From Psychrobacillus sp. INOP01 (GTDB lineage: Bacteria; Bacillota; Bacilli; Bacillales_A; Planococcaceae), in assembly GCF_018140925.1 (NCBI RefSeq), contig NZ_CP073315.1, positions 496,001 through 560,000 on the forward strand: 64,000 bases of DNA, in the 5' to 3' direction. The notes under the pieces are model-generated. The model was not told where the DNA came from, searched no databases, and saw only the letters and a list, made by a program, of their open reading frames with translations. Below, piece by piece: positions 19,241 through 29,989 of the stretch (position 1 is its first letter; every line of letters starts with the position of its first letter). The translations under genes and the position numbers were made by a program.

Positions 19241-20767
19241 TTGTCAACATTTTTAAAAGGGTCTATTTTGTTAATGATTTCAATTTTTTTATCTAAGTTT
19301 TTAGGGTTTATTTATCGTATGCAGTTTGTTCGCTTAACTGGTGAAGAAACAGTTGGGATATATATGACTGCCTATCCAGCTTTTATCTTTTTTCTTTCTT
19401 TGGTACAACTTGGTATTCCAATTGCAATGGCTAAAATTATTGCGGAACTACGCGCAAGAAGTGCGACATCGGACTATTTCTCAGTTATGCGAACCTCTGT
19501 TATCGTTACGGTTGTTTCCATCTTACTTTTCACGCCACTTTTTATCTTTGTAACTCCATATATTTCAGGTAGTCTATTAAAAAATGATGCAATCACTATG
19601 ACATTATATGTATCTATCGCAATCGTTCCAATTGCTGCAGCTGGAGGAATATTGAAAGGTTTTTTCCAAGGAATAGCACGATTAGAAGAAACAGCAGTTG
19701 CACAATTAATGGAGCAAATCGTTCGCATTATTTTAATAAGTTTTCTACTTCCTTTCTTTTTAACTGCTGCTACTCCACAAGAAGCCGCTGCATATGCGAT
19801 GGTCTTAGCTCTAATCGCTGAACTTGTAGCACTACTATACTTAAAATGGAAGTATGACAGATGGAAAGCAAAACAAACTTATAACAAAACATCAAAAGGA
19901 TATCCACTTTCTCCACTTTTCGCAATTGCATTACCGTCTTCAGGAAGTCGACTTTTCGGATCCTTCACATGGTTTTTGGAGCCGATTATCTTTATCAAGG
20001 CTTTAGCTATTACAGGAATTACTGCCGTTGCAGCTACTACACTTTATGGAGTTATTTCAGGTGTTTTAGTTCCTTTGTTATTGTTCCCATCTTTCATCCC
20101 ATACGCACTTTCTATTGTCCTAATACCAGCAGTTAGTGATGCATTTGCACGGAAAAATTTCAAGCTATTAAAAGAAAGAATTCACCTTTCTCTAAAATTC
20201 TCCACGTTAACGGGCTGTTATGCAGCTACACTGTTTTACCTACATGGTGGTGAGCTAGTAGAAAAGCTATTTCATGTAGAGAATGCAACGGTTTATATGA
20301 AAATTCTGTCGCCTATTTTTTTCTTTTATTATATCCAAAGCCCTTTGTTTTCTATTTTGCAGGCCTTAAATAATTCAAAAGCTGCCTTTCTCAATTCCCT
20401 ATATGGTGGTGTAGGAAAACTATTGCTACTATTTTTCCTTGCTTCTCAAGCAACTATTCAAGAAAAAGGTGCTATTGTTGCGATTGGATTTGGAGTATTG
20501 ATTACTTCTTTTTTACATATCGCTTCTTTAAAGGAAAAAAAAGAAGCACAAATTGGCTTCTCATTCTTTGTAATTCCTTATGCTGTCTTTTTATTAACTA
20601 TCATCTCAAGACCATTAATACTTTCTATTGGAAGTCGTCCTTTACTAATTGATTGTCTATTGACTATGCTATATTTAACAGTTGCTTTAGTACTTTTTAG
20701 ACAGATTAAACGAAAAGAGCTAAGCGTCATTTTCAAGATTGCAAAAACATCTAAAAACAGATTTTGA
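19241..20767 (+). CDS. spoVB: stage V sporulation protein B (MATE/MurJ-like flippase)
   Basis: 508-residue polytopic membrane protein with about 14 helices of the polysaccharide-biosynthesis/MOP flippase family. It has the SpoVB N-terminus FLKGSILLMISIFLSKFLGF followed by YRMQF. It is needed for spore cortex synthesis, probably moving lipid-linked precursors. TTG start 8 bases after AGGAAG; no ATG fits. Divergent from comN and convergent with the YetF-family gene, whose stop is only 10 bases away. Confidence 0.93.
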   Translation: MSTFLKGSILLMISIFLSKFLGFIYRMQFVRLTGEETVGIYMTAYPAFIFFLSLVQLGIPIAMAKIIAELRARSATSDYFSVMRTSVIVTVVSILLFTPLFIFVTPYISGSLLKNDAITMTLYVSIAIVPIAAAGGILKGFFQGIARLEETAVAQLMEQIVRIILISFLLPFFLTAATPQEAAAYAMVLALIAELVALLYLKWKYDRWKAKQTYNKTSKGYPLSPLFAIALPSSGSRLFGSFTWFLEPIIFIKALAITGITAVAATTLYGVISGVLVPLLLFPSFIPYALSIVLIPAVSDAFARKNFKLLKERIHLSLKFSTLTGCYAATLFYLHGGELVEKLFHVENATVYMKILSPIFFFYYIQSPLFSILQALNNSKAAFLNSLYGGVGKLLLLFFLASQATIQEKGAIVAIGFGVLITSFLHIASLKEKKEAQIGFSFFVIPYAVFLLTIISRPLILSIGSRPLLIDCLLTMLYLTVALVLFRQIKRKELSVIFKIAKTSKNRF

Positions 20768-20777
20768 GAAATCACTG

Positions 20778-21416
20778 CTAAAAAGAAGTCTTTAGCTGAA
20801 TATATAGTACTTCGTTTTCATAGCTACAGTAAAATATTTTTTTATAGTTCATGATTTGCTTTTGCTCTAGTTCTTGTATCAACCACTTTTCATTTTTACC
20901 AATGTGCTCTAGATGTCTTTGTTGTATATCGCCATCGATGATGAGAGGAAAAACGTATTGTTCTCCTTCTTTTTTAAAGACAGATAAGTTCCCTGATGGC
21001 TCCAAAAAAGCATAGGAGACAGACTGAATCGAACCAATCTGTTGTTCTCGTAGTTGTTGAAGCAGGTCATCTAAATTATAACGTTGTTTTCTCATCTCTC
21101 TTTCAATGATAATCCCATTTCTGATTAGTATAGAAGGCTCGCCTTCCATCACATCACGAAACTTTTTGCTTTTTAAAGAAAAGTAGGATACTCCAATCTG
21201 AATGAGAAACAATATAATCACTGGAACAATTGCATGGATAAAGCTACTGTGAGGATCGTCCAATGAAAATGCTGCGACCTCCGCTATCAAAAGAAAGACA
21301 ACTAAGTCGAAAATACTTAGCTCGCCGACTTCTCTTTTCCCCATCAGACGAAGAATTAACAAAATAAACCAATACAAAATAAATGTCCGAATCATAATTA
21401 TGAGTAAATCTTGCAC
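20778..21416 (-). CDS. YetF/DUF421 membrane protein (YrbG-like)
   Basis: 212 residues: three N-terminal helices (about 5-25, 35-50, 60-80) and a soluble C-terminal domain with the DUF421 motif MEGEPSILIRNGII. This family also occurs in spore membranes of Bacillales, where some YetF proteins influence germination; that role is not shown for this one. Its neighbours match yrbG in B. subtilis (beside spoVB). Confidence 0.8.
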   Translation of the reverse strand: MQDLLIIMIRTFILYWFILLILRLMGKREVGELSIFDLVVFLLIAEVAAFSLDDPHSSFIHAIVPVIILFLIQIGVSYFSLKSKKFRDVMEGEPSILIRNGIIIEREMRKQRYNLDDLLQQLREQQIGSIQSVSYAFLEPSGNLSVFKKEGEQYVFPLIIDGDIQQRHLEHIGKNEKWLIQELEQKQIMNYKKIFYCSYENEVLYIQLKTSF

Positions 21417-21435
21417 ATAATCACCTCATAATTAC

Positions 21436-21488
21436 CTTGCCCAAAGAAAAAGAACTTACTCATAAAATGAATAAGTTCTTTTTCTTAT
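21436..21488. terminator. strong bidirectional terminator or palindrome
   Basis: Nearly perfect palindrome AAGAAAAAGAACTTACTCAT and its complement around about 21463, with a short loop. It lies between yajC and the YetF-family gene, just upstream of the latter's start, and would stop yajC readthrough. Confidence 0.75.
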
Positions 21489-21554
21489 GTATCTTAGTTT
21501 AGATAATCAGTCTCGGATCTAATTAGTGTACTACGAAGTTATGTAGTTTGTTCC

Positions 21555-21600
21555 AGCGCCTATCTGAGTCGCAAATGTTCAAAGACTTTTCATAGGCGCT
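21555..21600. repeat. inverted repeat after yajC
   Basis: AGCGCCTAT (21555-21563) / ATAGGCGCT (21592-21600), 28-base loop, no T-run. The TTCCAGCGCC arm resembles the arm of the element near 29770. It may be a remnant of a short intergenic repeat rather than a terminator. Confidence 0.5.
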
Positions 21601-21614
21601 TTCACATTTCATTA

Positions 21615-21881
21615 TTACTTAGTTTCTGACACTACTCGTCCTACTGCTACGCGCTCGAATTGTAAACGAGTGCCATCTGCAACGGTAACGAAGATAGTTT
21701 GATCATCTACTGCATCTACCTTAGCGTGTAACCCGCCTACAGTGATGATATCGTCGCCACGTTTAATATTGTTTTGCATTTGAGCTGTGTTTTTTTGGCG
21801 CTTTTGTGCTGGTCGAATAATGAAGAACCACATTACTGCGAACATAGCAATAATTGGCAACAAACCTACTAATGTATCCAT
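21615..21881 (-). CDS. yajC: preprotein translocase accessory subunit YajC
   Basis: 88 residues with one N-terminal transmembrane helix (about 4-22), the conserved FFIIRPAQKRQK motif and a small beta-rich cytoplasmic domain (ITVGGLHAKV...). It associates with SecDF-SecYEG. It follows tgt in the usual queA-tgt-yajC order. Confidence 0.95.
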   Translation of the reverse strand: MDTLVGLLPIIAMFAVMWFFIIRPAQKRQKNTAQMQNNIKRGDDIITVGGLHAKVDAVDDQTIFVTVADGTRLQFERVAVGRVVSETK

Positions 21882-21925
21882 GTATTTATTTCCCCCCTTT
21901 TATCTCTTTACCTAGTATACAAGAA

Positions 21926-23065
<1,140 letters not shown>

Positions 23066-24106
23066 TTAATAATTCCTTCCTTTTATAAACATTGCATCTC
23101 CAAAACTGAAAAAGCGATACTTTAAGTCAACTGCTTCTTTATAGGCACGGAGTATAAACTCTCTAGAAGTAAGTGCACTAACAAGCATTACTAAGGTAGA
23201 TTTAGGTAAATGGAAATTTGTAATCATTCCATCTATACACTTAAATTCATAACCTGGATATATAAATATCGAAGTCCAACCACTGTCTGCTTGAAGTTGT
23301 CCATCAAATTTTGTTGCCACTGTTTCCAATGTTCTTGTAGAGGTAGTTCCAACTGCAACAACTTTTCCTCCCGAGGCTTTCACCTGGTTAATAATATCTG
23401 CTGTTTCCTGTGTAATCCGATAAAACTCAGAATGCATTTCATGATCATCAATAGAATCTACACTAACGGGGCGGAAAGTTCCAAGTCCAACATGTAATGT
23501 CACAAACGTTATTTTAACACCTTTTAGTCGAATGTCGTCTAATAATGCATCTGTGAAATGTAGCCCGGCTGTTGGAGCCGCTGCAGAACCTTGCTCTTTT
23601 GCATAGACTGTTTGATATCGATCTTTATTTTCCAGTTTTTCATGAATATATGGGGGAAGCGGCATTTCTCCTAATTGGTCTAATACTTCAAAAAATACTC
23701 CCGCATATTCAAAACGAAAAATTCGCCCACCATGATCTTTTATACCTGTACAGACAGCCTTCAACAATCCTTCACCAAATGTAATTTCTGTGCCTATTTT
23801 GACTCGTTTTGCAGGTTTCACAAGTGTCTCCCACTGATCCCCTTCTATTTGTGTCAATAAAAGAACTTCTACATTGGCTCCAGTTTCTTCTTTCATACCC
23901 ATCAAACGAGCAGGCATTACCTTCGTATCGTTCAACACAAGGCAATCTCCTTCATTTAATTCGTCTAGTATTCCCTTGAAGTGAGTGTGTGTATACGACT
24001 GTTTTTCAAAATCAGCTATTAATAGCTTACTGCTCGTTCTGTCCAAAAGTGGTGTTTGGGCGATTAGTTCTTCCGGTAATTCAAAATCAAAATCTTCTAC
24101 TCTCAT
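23066..24106 (-). CDS. queA: S-adenosylmethionine:tRNA ribosyltransferase-isomerase QueA
   Basis: Transfers the ribosyl part of SAM to preQ1 in tRNA to give epoxyqueuosine. 346 residues. The family N-terminus [28 protein letters not shown] and [10 protein letters not shown] are present. It is followed without a gap by tgt and preceded 17 bases upstream by ruvB. Confidence 0.97.
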   Translation of the reverse strand: MRVEDFDFELPEELIAQTPLLDRTSSKLLIADFEKQSYTHTHFKGILDELNEGDCLVLNDTKVMPARLMGMKEETGANVEVLLLTQIEGDQWETLVKPAKRVKIGTEITFGEGLLKAVCTGIKDHGGRIFRFEYAGVFFEVLDQLGEMPLPPYIHEKLENKDRYQTVYAKEQGSAAAPTAGLHFTDALLDDIRLKGVKITFVTLHVGLGTFRPVSVDSIDDHEMHSEFYRITQETADIINQVKASGGKVVAVGTTSTRTLETVATKFDGQLQADSGWTSIFIYPGYEFKCIDGMITNFHLPKSTLVMLVSALTSREFILRAYKEAVDLKYRFFSFGDAMFIKGRNY

Positions 24107-24123
24107 ATATAGGACATCCTTTT

Positions 24124-25134
24124 TTATTCATTTCTTTCCACTGGCAATGAAATCCCGAAATGTTCATAAGCAAGTGGTGTAACAATTCTTCCTCTAGGGG
24201 AACGTTGGATAAAACCAATTTGTAGTAGGTACGGTTCATATACATCTTCAATCGTAGCAGACTCTTCTCCAATACTTGCTGCAATGGTATCTAAGCCGAC
24301 AGGACCACCTCTAAATCGTTCAATCATGGACATAATTAGTTTATGGTCAATATGATCTAATCCACGAGGATCTACTTGAAGCAGCTCCAATGCCTCTTTA
24401 GCAATATTAACCGAGATATGCCCATTTCCGCGAACCTGTGCATAGTCTCGTACTCTTTTTAACAAGCGGTTAGCGATACGGGGAGTACCTCTCGACCTTC
24501 TAGCGATCTCTCCAGCAGATTCATGGTCAATGGATGCATTAAACAACTCTGCACTTCGAACAACAATCGAGGTTAATGCATCTTCATCATAGTAATCTAG
24601 CCGCAGCAAGACTCCAAAACGATCACGTAAAGGTGCAGATAATGCACCAGCTCTAGTAGTGGCACCTATTAAGGTAAATGGTGGTAAGTCAAGACGCACA
24701 CTTCTAGCGGCAGGTCCTTTTCCTACAACGATATCCAAGCAAAAGTCCTCCATTGCAGGATAAAGAACCTCCTCGATGGATCGATTCAACCGATGAATTT
24801 CGTCTATGAATAATACATCTCCAGGCTCCAAAGAACTAACAATTGCCGCTAAATCACCGGGACGCTCGATAGCTGGACCACTTGTCATTCGAATTTGTAC
24901 GTCCATTTCATTTGCAATTACAGCAGCTAGTGTAGTTTTACCAAGTCCAGGAGGTCCGTATAAAAGACAGTGATCTAAACTTTCACTTCTCATTTTAGCT
25001 GCTTCGATAAAAATTTCTAAATTATGTTTAATTTTATCTTGCCCAATATATTGCTGAAGAAACTGAGGACGAAGTGATTGCTCGAAAGGTTCGTCAAAAT
25101 TGGAAATTTCGCTTGAAATGACACGTTCATCCAT
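24124..25134 (-). CDS. ruvB: Holliday junction branch-migration ATPase RuvB
   Basis: Hexameric AAA+ motor, 336 residues. Walker [12 protein letters not shown], Walker [10 protein letters not shown], sensor 1 GATTRAG and the C-terminal winged helix ([10 protein letters not shown]) are present. It acts with RuvA (23 bases upstream) to move Holliday junctions. Confidence 0.98.
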   Translation of the reverse strand: MDERVISSEISNFDEPFEQSLRPQFLQQYIGQDKIKHNLEIFIEAAKMRSESLDHCLLYGPPGLGKTTLAAVIANEMDVQIRMTSGPAIERPGDLAAIVSSLEPGDVLFIDEIHRLNRSIEEVLYPAMEDFCLDIVVGKGPAARSVRLDLPPFTLIGATTRAGALSAPLRDRFGVLLRLDYYDEDALTSIVVRSAELFNASIDHESAGEIARRSRGTPRIANRLLKRVRDYAQVRGNGHISVNIAKEALELLQVDPRGLDHIDHKLIMSMIERFRGGPVGLDTIAASIGEESATIEDVYEPYLLQIGFIQRSPRGRIVTPLAYEHFGISLPVERNE

Positions 25135-25157
25135 ACTTAGAATCTCCTTTCTTTTGT

Positions 25158-25778
25158 TTATTTACCTGAAAATAATAATTGTAAAGCTTTCTTCATAAAT
25201 TGATCGGTTGTTTGAAGTCCAGCCTCAGCTTTAAGTAGTGGGCGAATTTTAGCTAATTCTCTTTCCGAATATCCTAATGCTGTTAACGCGAGCATTGCTT
25301 CTTCTAGTTCATGATCAGCTTCCCCATTATCGAATAAGTTAGGTTCATCATCTTCGAATTCTAGCTGTTCAAAATCTATTAAATCATTTAATTTTCCTTT
25401 TAAATCTAATATCATTTGGCGAGCAGTTTTCTTTCCTACTCCAGGGAATTTCACTAAAAATGTTTCATCTTCCCTTTCGATTGCTTGAATGACGTGTGTA
25501 GGCTCTCCACTAGCTAATATAGCCAAAGCACCCTTTGGGCCAATACCTGAAACTAAAATGAGCTTACGAAATAATTCCCTCTGCGCAAGGCTGGGAAATC
25601 CCATTAGCTGCTCTGCATCCTCTCGGACATGAAAGTGCGTATATACTTGGACCATTTCCTCACTTTTTCTGAAGGCGAATGGATTTGGTGTAAAGAGTTG
25701 ATAACCTATTCCCTGCTGTTCTACTACCACATACTCTGGTGTGACCCGAGTTACTTGTCCTTTTATGTAATCATACAT
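25158..25778 (-). CDS. ruvA: Holliday junction-binding protein RuvA
   Basis: 206 residues: N-terminal OB fold ([12 protein letters not shown]...), two helix-hairpin-helix motifs ([15 protein letters not shown] and [13 protein letters not shown]), an acidic linker, and domain III (about 155-206) that contacts RuvB. First gene of the ruvA-ruvB-queA-tgt-yajC run, with an extended -10 promoter just upstream. Confidence 0.97.
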   Translation of the reverse strand: MYDYIKGQVTRVTPEYVVVEQQGIGYQLFTPNPFAFRKSEEMVQVYTHFHVREDAEQLMGFPSLAQRELFRKLILVSGIGPKGALAILASGEPTHVIQAIEREDETFLVKFPGVGKKTARQMILDLKGKLNDLIDFEQLEFEDDEPNLFDNGEADHELEEAMLALTALGYSERELAKIRPLLKAEAGLQTTDQFMKKALQLLFSGK

Positions 25779-25807
25779 CCTTTAAATCCCTCACAATTCA
25801 TACTGTT

Positions 25808-25816
25808 ATTATAGCA
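25808..25816 (-). promoter_or_regulatory. extended -10 promoter for ruvA
   Basis: Minus-strand TGCTATAAT, a perfect extended -10 (TATAAT at 25808-25813), lies about 30 bases before the ruvA start. No good -35 is seen, as expected for an extended -10 promoter. Confidence 0.65.
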
Positions 25817-25821
25817 TAACA

Positions 25822-25853
25822 AACAAAGAAGGCCGCTCAAATCCCGAGCGACC
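25822..25853 (-). terminator. terminator after the kinase-like gene
   Basis: Stem GGTCGCTC / GAGCGGCC (25831-25853, one mismatch) followed by a T-rich tract on the minus strand. It isolates ruvA from the safA transcript. Confidence 0.75.
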
Positions 25854-25871
25854 AACTCCTAAATAGAACGA

Positions 25872-26720
25872 TTATAGTTTACTTAAAGTATAGCATAAAT
25901 TAGGCCATTCTGTTAGTGCTTTATTCGTATAAGGTATTAACTGATCGATAAATTTCTGTTTACGCTCATCGGGTAATGAATACGCGTACAACCATTCACG
26001 GTATAGCTCATTTGGATACATCATCGCTTCCTTATATCGTCGAACCACTTTTTCAAGATGCGGAAATTCTTGGAGAAGCAACAGAATATCATAGTCTAAT
26101 TCCGGAAGGACCCGATGCATCCATAATATATTTTCCATTTCTCTTGGACCTATCACAGCCAAATCAAAATCAATTATTTTATAATCGGAACTATCTGATA
26201 AAAAATTATGATGAACAACATCTCCATGCAGTAAGGTACGTTTTTCCATATTAAATGGTTTCATATTTCGTAATGCAACATCACCACAAAGCAATAGTAG
26301 TTTTGTCTGATTACATCCTATATGTGACTCGATGAAAAATGAGATTTCATTCATCTTCCATTTCCTGTTCTGCCATTTAGAGATAAGATTAAAAGAATAA
26401 AATAAATTACTGTCTTCCCAGTCAACTATGCGATTGGTATCATGAATTTGATTTAGGAGAGAATAGATTGCTTTTCTGTCTTCTTTCAAACGATAGGAAA
26501 CCGTATGCGTCCCTTTATACCATGGTTGGATTATAAAATCCTCTTGTGTCGATTCAATAATTGGAAGTATAAATGGTTTGTCGATGGATTCTAGCTCTTT
26601 ATGAATAAGACGAATTTTTTCTGCCTGTTCAATGGTCGGATATTTTTTTACTGAAAATACGCCGTTTTCATTTTTCCATTTCCATACATTTTTCTTAATC
26701 TGCCGAATATACGTACTCAC
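25872..26720 (-). CDS. phosphotransferase/CotS-type kinase-like protein beside safA
   Basis: 282 residues with an aminoglycoside-phosphotransferase/protein-kinase fold: the catalytic-loop motif LLHGDVVHHNFL (about 183-194) and the metal motif YKIIDFDLAVIGP are intact. B. subtilis has related spore-coat kinases (CotS, CotI, YutH, YsxE). The gene starts with GTG only 3 bases after the safA stop, with no visible ribosome site, so it probably depends on safA translation. That coupling suggests a role in spore-coat or spore formation; the substrate is unknown. Confidence 0.7.
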   Translation of the reverse strand: MSTYIRQIKKNVWKWKNENGVFSVKKYPTIEQAEKIRLIHKELESIDKPFILPIIESTQEDFIIQPWYKGTHTVSYRLKEDRKAIYSLLNQIHDTNRIVDWEDSNLFYSFNLISKWQNRKWKMNEISFFIESHIGCNQTKLLLLCGDVALRNMKPFNMEKRTLLHGDVVHHNFLSDSSDYKIIDFDLAVIGPREMENILWMHRVLPELDYDILLLLQEFPHLEKVVRRYKEAMMYPNELYREWLYAYSLPDERKQKFIDQLIPYTNKALTEWPNLCYTLSKL

Positions 26721-26723
26721 GTT

Positions 26724-27518
26724 TTAATAATGATGATAGGGATAGGGAGGACATGGGTATACAGGAACATAACATATCTGTACACAAGGAAATCCTCCGT
26801 AGTCTGCTTGGTGATGCATGTATGGAAATTGTTGAAATGGTGGGCACGGATACATTGTCGGGAATGTAGGTGAAGCTTCGAACATAGGTGAAGCTTCTTC
26901 CGATATCGGGCTTGTTAGCTGTGGTGTTGGTTGAATAGGTATTGGTTGGACAGGCGGCGGTGTTGGTTGCGGTGCTGGTGTTTTATCAACGTTTATATCA
27001 TAATTCTCAATATGGTTATGAATGTGAATAGACGTAGACTCCATCAATCTCCAGCCTTGGGGAGACGGGGTCATATCAATGTCAGGGACAGGCATCATTT
27101 GAATTGGGAATGTATAGGATGGCTGGGTTTGCGGCTTTTGTTGTTGCTTTGGTGGTTGTGCCTTGGGTTGTTGTGGCTGTTGATACGTAGGAGCCACTGG
27201 TTGCATCGGTTGCGGCATCGGCACTACTGGCACTACTGGTGGTACTTGTTGCATCTTCGTTTTATCAGAAATTTTCACTTCCTCCTTTTTCATCATTTCT
27301 TTTTTGACCATTTCTTTCTTTACTGGTCGATTATCACTGTATGGATGTGTTGTCGATTCCATTTTTTTTGAATTTGGAATAAAAATCTTCATACCCGGCA
27401 CGATATATTCCGGATTAGCGAGATGGGCATTAACTTTCTTTAATTCCTCAAAAGAAACACCATAATTTCTGGAAATTTTCCACAGAGTGTCCCCTTTTAC
27501 AACAATATGAGTTTGCAC
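26724..27518 (-). CDS. safA: LysM spore morphogenetic protein, SafA-like
   Basis: 264 residues. An N-terminal LysM domain (about 1-48, HIVVKGDTLWKISRNYGVSF) should bind cortex peptidoglycan. A long Pro/Gln/Met-rich low-complexity middle and a Tyr/Pro/His/Cys-rich tail (CPPYPYHHY) follow. SafA organises the inner coat and is cross-linked in the spore. Position between ruvA and niaR matches B. subtilis safA. GTG start behind GGAAGGAAGG. In the opposite strand a CATAATTT resembling a sigma-K -10 lies upstream, a weak hint only. Confidence 0.82.
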   Translation of the reverse strand: MQTHIVVKGDTLWKISRNYGVSFEELKKVNAHLANPEYIVPGMKIFIPNSKKMESTTHPYSDNRPVKKEMVKKEMMKKEEVKISDKTKMQQVPPVVPVVPMPQPMQPVAPTYQQPQQPKAQPPKQQQKPQTQPSYTFPIQMMPVPDIDMTPSPQGWRLMESTSIHIHNHIENYDINVDKTPAPQPTPPPVQPIPIQPTPQLTSPISEEASPMFEASPTFPTMYPCPPFQQFPYMHHQADYGGFPCVQICYVPVYPCPPYPYHHY

Positions 27519-27654
27519 TGCCTTCCTCCTTCCTTCTCCTTTAAATTATGTGTAACACCTTAAATTGGTCACAGATTTTAAACAAACAACCATCCCTTCA
27601 TGATAAACTTATGAATAGGAACCAAGTCATTATGCAAGTTCGGAGGGGTTAATC

Positions 27655-28185
27655 ATGAAAAAGTTAAAAGGTGAGGACCGTAGAAATTGGATTTTTTCCT
27701 ATTTAAAGGAACAACATGCACCTGTGACAGGCACAGAGTTAGCAAAGCTCACCAATGTCAGCAGACAGGTGATTGTAAATGATATAACATTATTAAAAGC
27801 AACTAATGCCCCTATAATGTCTACTAGTCAAGGCTATATTGTACTACCTGATAAAGAAAGCACCCCATATGTTCAAAGACGAGTAGCATGCAATCATCAA
27901 TCCATTCATTCAGAGGATGAGCTATTAGCTTTTGTTGATGCTGGGGTCACTGTAGAGAACGTTACCATTGAACACCCTGTTTACGGGGAAATCACTTCCT
28001 CTATCATGGTCTCTAATCGACATGACGTAGAAATGTTTTTAAAGAAAGTGCGAGATACGGACGCTCCATTTTTATTGGAGCTTACTGCCGGAATTCATTT
28101 GCATTTATTGTCCGCACCAACCGAAGAAATTTTAAATAGAGCTATCAGTGCAATTAGAGAAAAAGGTTATTTGATGGAAGGATAA
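27655..28185 (+). CDS. niaR: NAD biosynthesis repressor NiaR
   Basis: 176 residues: N-terminal winged helix-turn-helix (about 8-60, GTELAKLTNVSRQVIVNDI) and C-terminal 3H domain, whose three conserved histidines fit H77 region, IEHPVYGE and IHLHLL. It senses nicotinic acid and represses NAD synthesis genes. nadABC, usually adjacent, are not in this window. Strong CGGAGGGG ribosome site. Divergent from safA across 136 bases. Confidence 0.92.
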   Translation: MKKLKGEDRRNWIFSYLKEQHAPVTGTELAKLTNVSRQVIVNDITLLKATNAPIMSTSQGYIVLPDKESTPYVQRRVACNHQSIHSEDELLAFVDAGVTVENVTIEHPVYGEITSSIMVSNRHDVEMFLKKVRDTDAPFLLELTAGIHLHLLSAPTEEILNRAISAIREKGYLMEG

Positions 28186-28196
28186 TTTTTAAGTTC

Positions 28197-28792
28197 AAAA
28201 CCTGGTTCTATCGTTTTCGAAGGGCTTTGAACAGAACTTTTGCTATATGATTACCGAGTGATTTTTTTGAAATGTTGGTCATGACTGGAGTCACGACCAG
28301 CCTTTCTTTTTTCGGTAATCTTATGACGTTGGTATGTCCGTCACCCTCCTACAACTCTTAGAAGCAGGTTAATGCATTTTTGAATAACTAGAGATAAGAT
28401 CCTTTCTTATAAATAGAGGAAGCTCTCGAAGATGCAATTTCGTTCGCTATTTCTCTTCTTTATTTAGAGAACACTTACTATTTCTTTTTATTTCCACTAG
28501 TAGTATAAAAGAAAATATACTTTCTTCATCCTCATAACAGAATAGTATCTCAAATTCAGCAGACGGTTTTATCACTATATTAACTTTGACTACTATTATT
28601 ATCTTAGCGGTAGGCTATGCTAAATCTTCTTGTTGGGTACTACTCACTTAATTGATTGCAGTGGAAGCTGGCGACTCCAGCGGAATAAGCGAGAAAGTCG
28701 AGACCCCGGAGGGAAGAAGCGTAGCGCCGCCCGAGGAGGCTCGGCCTCGCCCGCGGAAAGCGTCCACGTGAAACGGAAATCAGTAGCATTTT
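28197..28792. repeat. composite intergenic repeat, copy C
   Basis: Left module 28197-28500 with the family opening and hairpin core GGTCATGACT/AGTCACGACC (28277-28298, one mismatch, weaker outer pairing). A shared middle segment (CTTAGCGGTAGGCTATGCTA, about 28602-28621) follows. Right module 28636-28792 has a different core (GAGACCCCGGAGGGAAG...) but the same flanks, including CCGCGGAAAGCGTCCACGTG. It fills the whole 690-base gap between niaR and pheA; no gene is seen. Confidence 0.85.
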
Positions 28793-28853
28793 CATTCTTT
28801 CAAGTACCCCGTACCCAATGCTTATAGTACTTTTTCATTTACACTGTTAATAA

Positions 28854-28899
28854 AAAAACGAAGCGAATCCATTTATGAACGGATTGCTTCGTTTTTTGT
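28854..28899. terminator. terminator after pheA
   Basis: AAAAAACGAAGCGAATCC and GGATTGCTTCGTTTTTT form a stem interrupted by the TTTATGAAC loop. It overlaps the pheA stop codon region on the minus strand and faces niaR. Confidence 0.75.
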
Positions 28900-29751
28900 T
28901 TCGTATGTATAATACGAGCCTAATGATTTTACGCCACAGCCAAGAGCCTTTAACTCTTCTAATGCACCGATCATCATTGGCTTTTTTTCGTCTTCTAGAA
29001 CATCCATGATAAAGAAATATTGCCCTAAACCTGTTTTTAATGGTCTAGACTCAATTTTACTTAAATTGAGCTGTCTCCATGCAAATACAGAAAGCACCTG
29101 ATGTAAGGCTCCAGAGCGATCATCTTTAGGTAATGTGATCATTACCGTTGTTTTCACTTGGTCTGTATGACCATCTCGATCGATACAATGATTCTTTTTA
29201 GAAATCACAAAAAAGCGTGTGTGATTAAAATGAAAATCATGTATATTTTGTTCAACAATTTTCAAACCATATTCCGATGCGGCTGAAGTATTTCCAATCG
29301 CGGCGATACATAAATCTTCGTTTTCAGAAACGTATTTTGCTGCCGCTGCGGTTGAAGATGATTGTTCTAATGGTACTTTTCCAAATCGGTAATACAAATA
29401 TTTGTGGCATTGCGCCAAAGCATGTGGATGGGAGTATACGGTTGTCATTTCTTCCCATCGTTCCGCATTACTTGGATGGACCATCAAATGCTGCTCGATT
29501 GGAGATAGAAGCTCTGCAATTACGTAAAGCTCTGCCTCATGGAATAAATAATCTATCGTTAACGGAACTGTGCCCTCTAATGCATTTTCCAGAGGAACTA
29601 CCGCTATATCTACTTCTCCAGTAGCAACAGCTTCAATACATTCAGGTATAGTACGAATTGGCACTAACAAATCTTGTTGAAATAATGATTTCGCCGCTAA
29701 ATGTGTAAAAGAAGCTTCTGGCCCTAGAAAAGCAACTTGTTTGGTTGTCAT
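28873..29751 (-). CDS. pheA: prephenate dehydratase PheA
   Basis: 292 residues. Converts prephenate to phenylpyruvate for phenylalanine synthesis. N-terminal PDT domain (VAFLGPEASFTHLA, then AVVPLENALEGTV) and C-terminal ACT domain (about 200-280) with the SKIESRPLKTGLGQY effector motif, so Phe feedback inhibition is expected. It lies after obg-pheB but is separated from pheB by a 220-base palindromic element. Confidence 0.96.
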   Translation of the reverse strand: MTTKQVAFLGPEASFTHLAAKSLFQQDLLVPIRTIPECIEAVATGEVDIAVVPLENALEGTVPLTIDYLFHEAELYVIAELLSPIEQHLMVHPSNAERWEEMTTVYSHPHALAQCHKYLYYRFGKVPLEQSSSTAAAAKYVSENEDLCIAAIGNTSAASEYGLKIVEQNIHDFHFNHTRFFVISKKNHCIDRDGHTDQVKTTVMITLPKDDRSGALHQVLSVFAWRQLNLSKIESRPLKTGLGQYFFIMDVLEDEKKPMMIGALEELKALGCGVKSLGSYYTYETKNEAIRS

Positions 29752-29769
29752 AAAAAGCCTCCTTTATTG

Positions 29770-29989
29770 GTTAGCTCCAGCGCCCTCCCCCTCGGTGTCA
29801 ATTAACCTAACCCCAATGAATACAAGAACGACTTCTTTGGGGAAAGAACATTTGCATGTCGGAGGCAGGTCATACAGTCGTTGCAAAATATTTTTAATTT
29901 GCGACGAGCTTTGCGCAGGAGCACCAGGACGACGCGTACTTAGACTGTACCCATCTATAGTCGCTGGCGCTTCTCTTATAAAGCGCCAG
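29770..29989. repeat. decayed palindromic intergenic element between pheB and pheA
   Basis: The element runs from TTAGCTCCAGCGCC (29770-29783) to the hairpin CTGGCGCTT / AAGCGCCAG (29964-29989). Inside is a second imperfect hairpin TCGTTGCAAA / TTTGCGACGA (about 29878-29907). No ORF is plausible. The right arm includes the last codons and stop of pheB. It resembles GCTCCAGCGCC...GGCGCTGGAGC palindromes common in related genomes (from memory); only this copy and a possible fragment at 21555 are in the window. Confidence 0.65.

Noticed and set aside
26931-27371. 146-codon plus-strand ORF rich in Trp, Arg and His
   Set aside because: It is antisense to the low-complexity Pro/Gln region of safA, whose codon bias keeps the other strand open by chance.
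28630-28827. 65-codon ORF rich in Arg and Ser
   Set aside because: It is the GC-rich module of repeat copy C in translation; no ribosome site or family resemblance.
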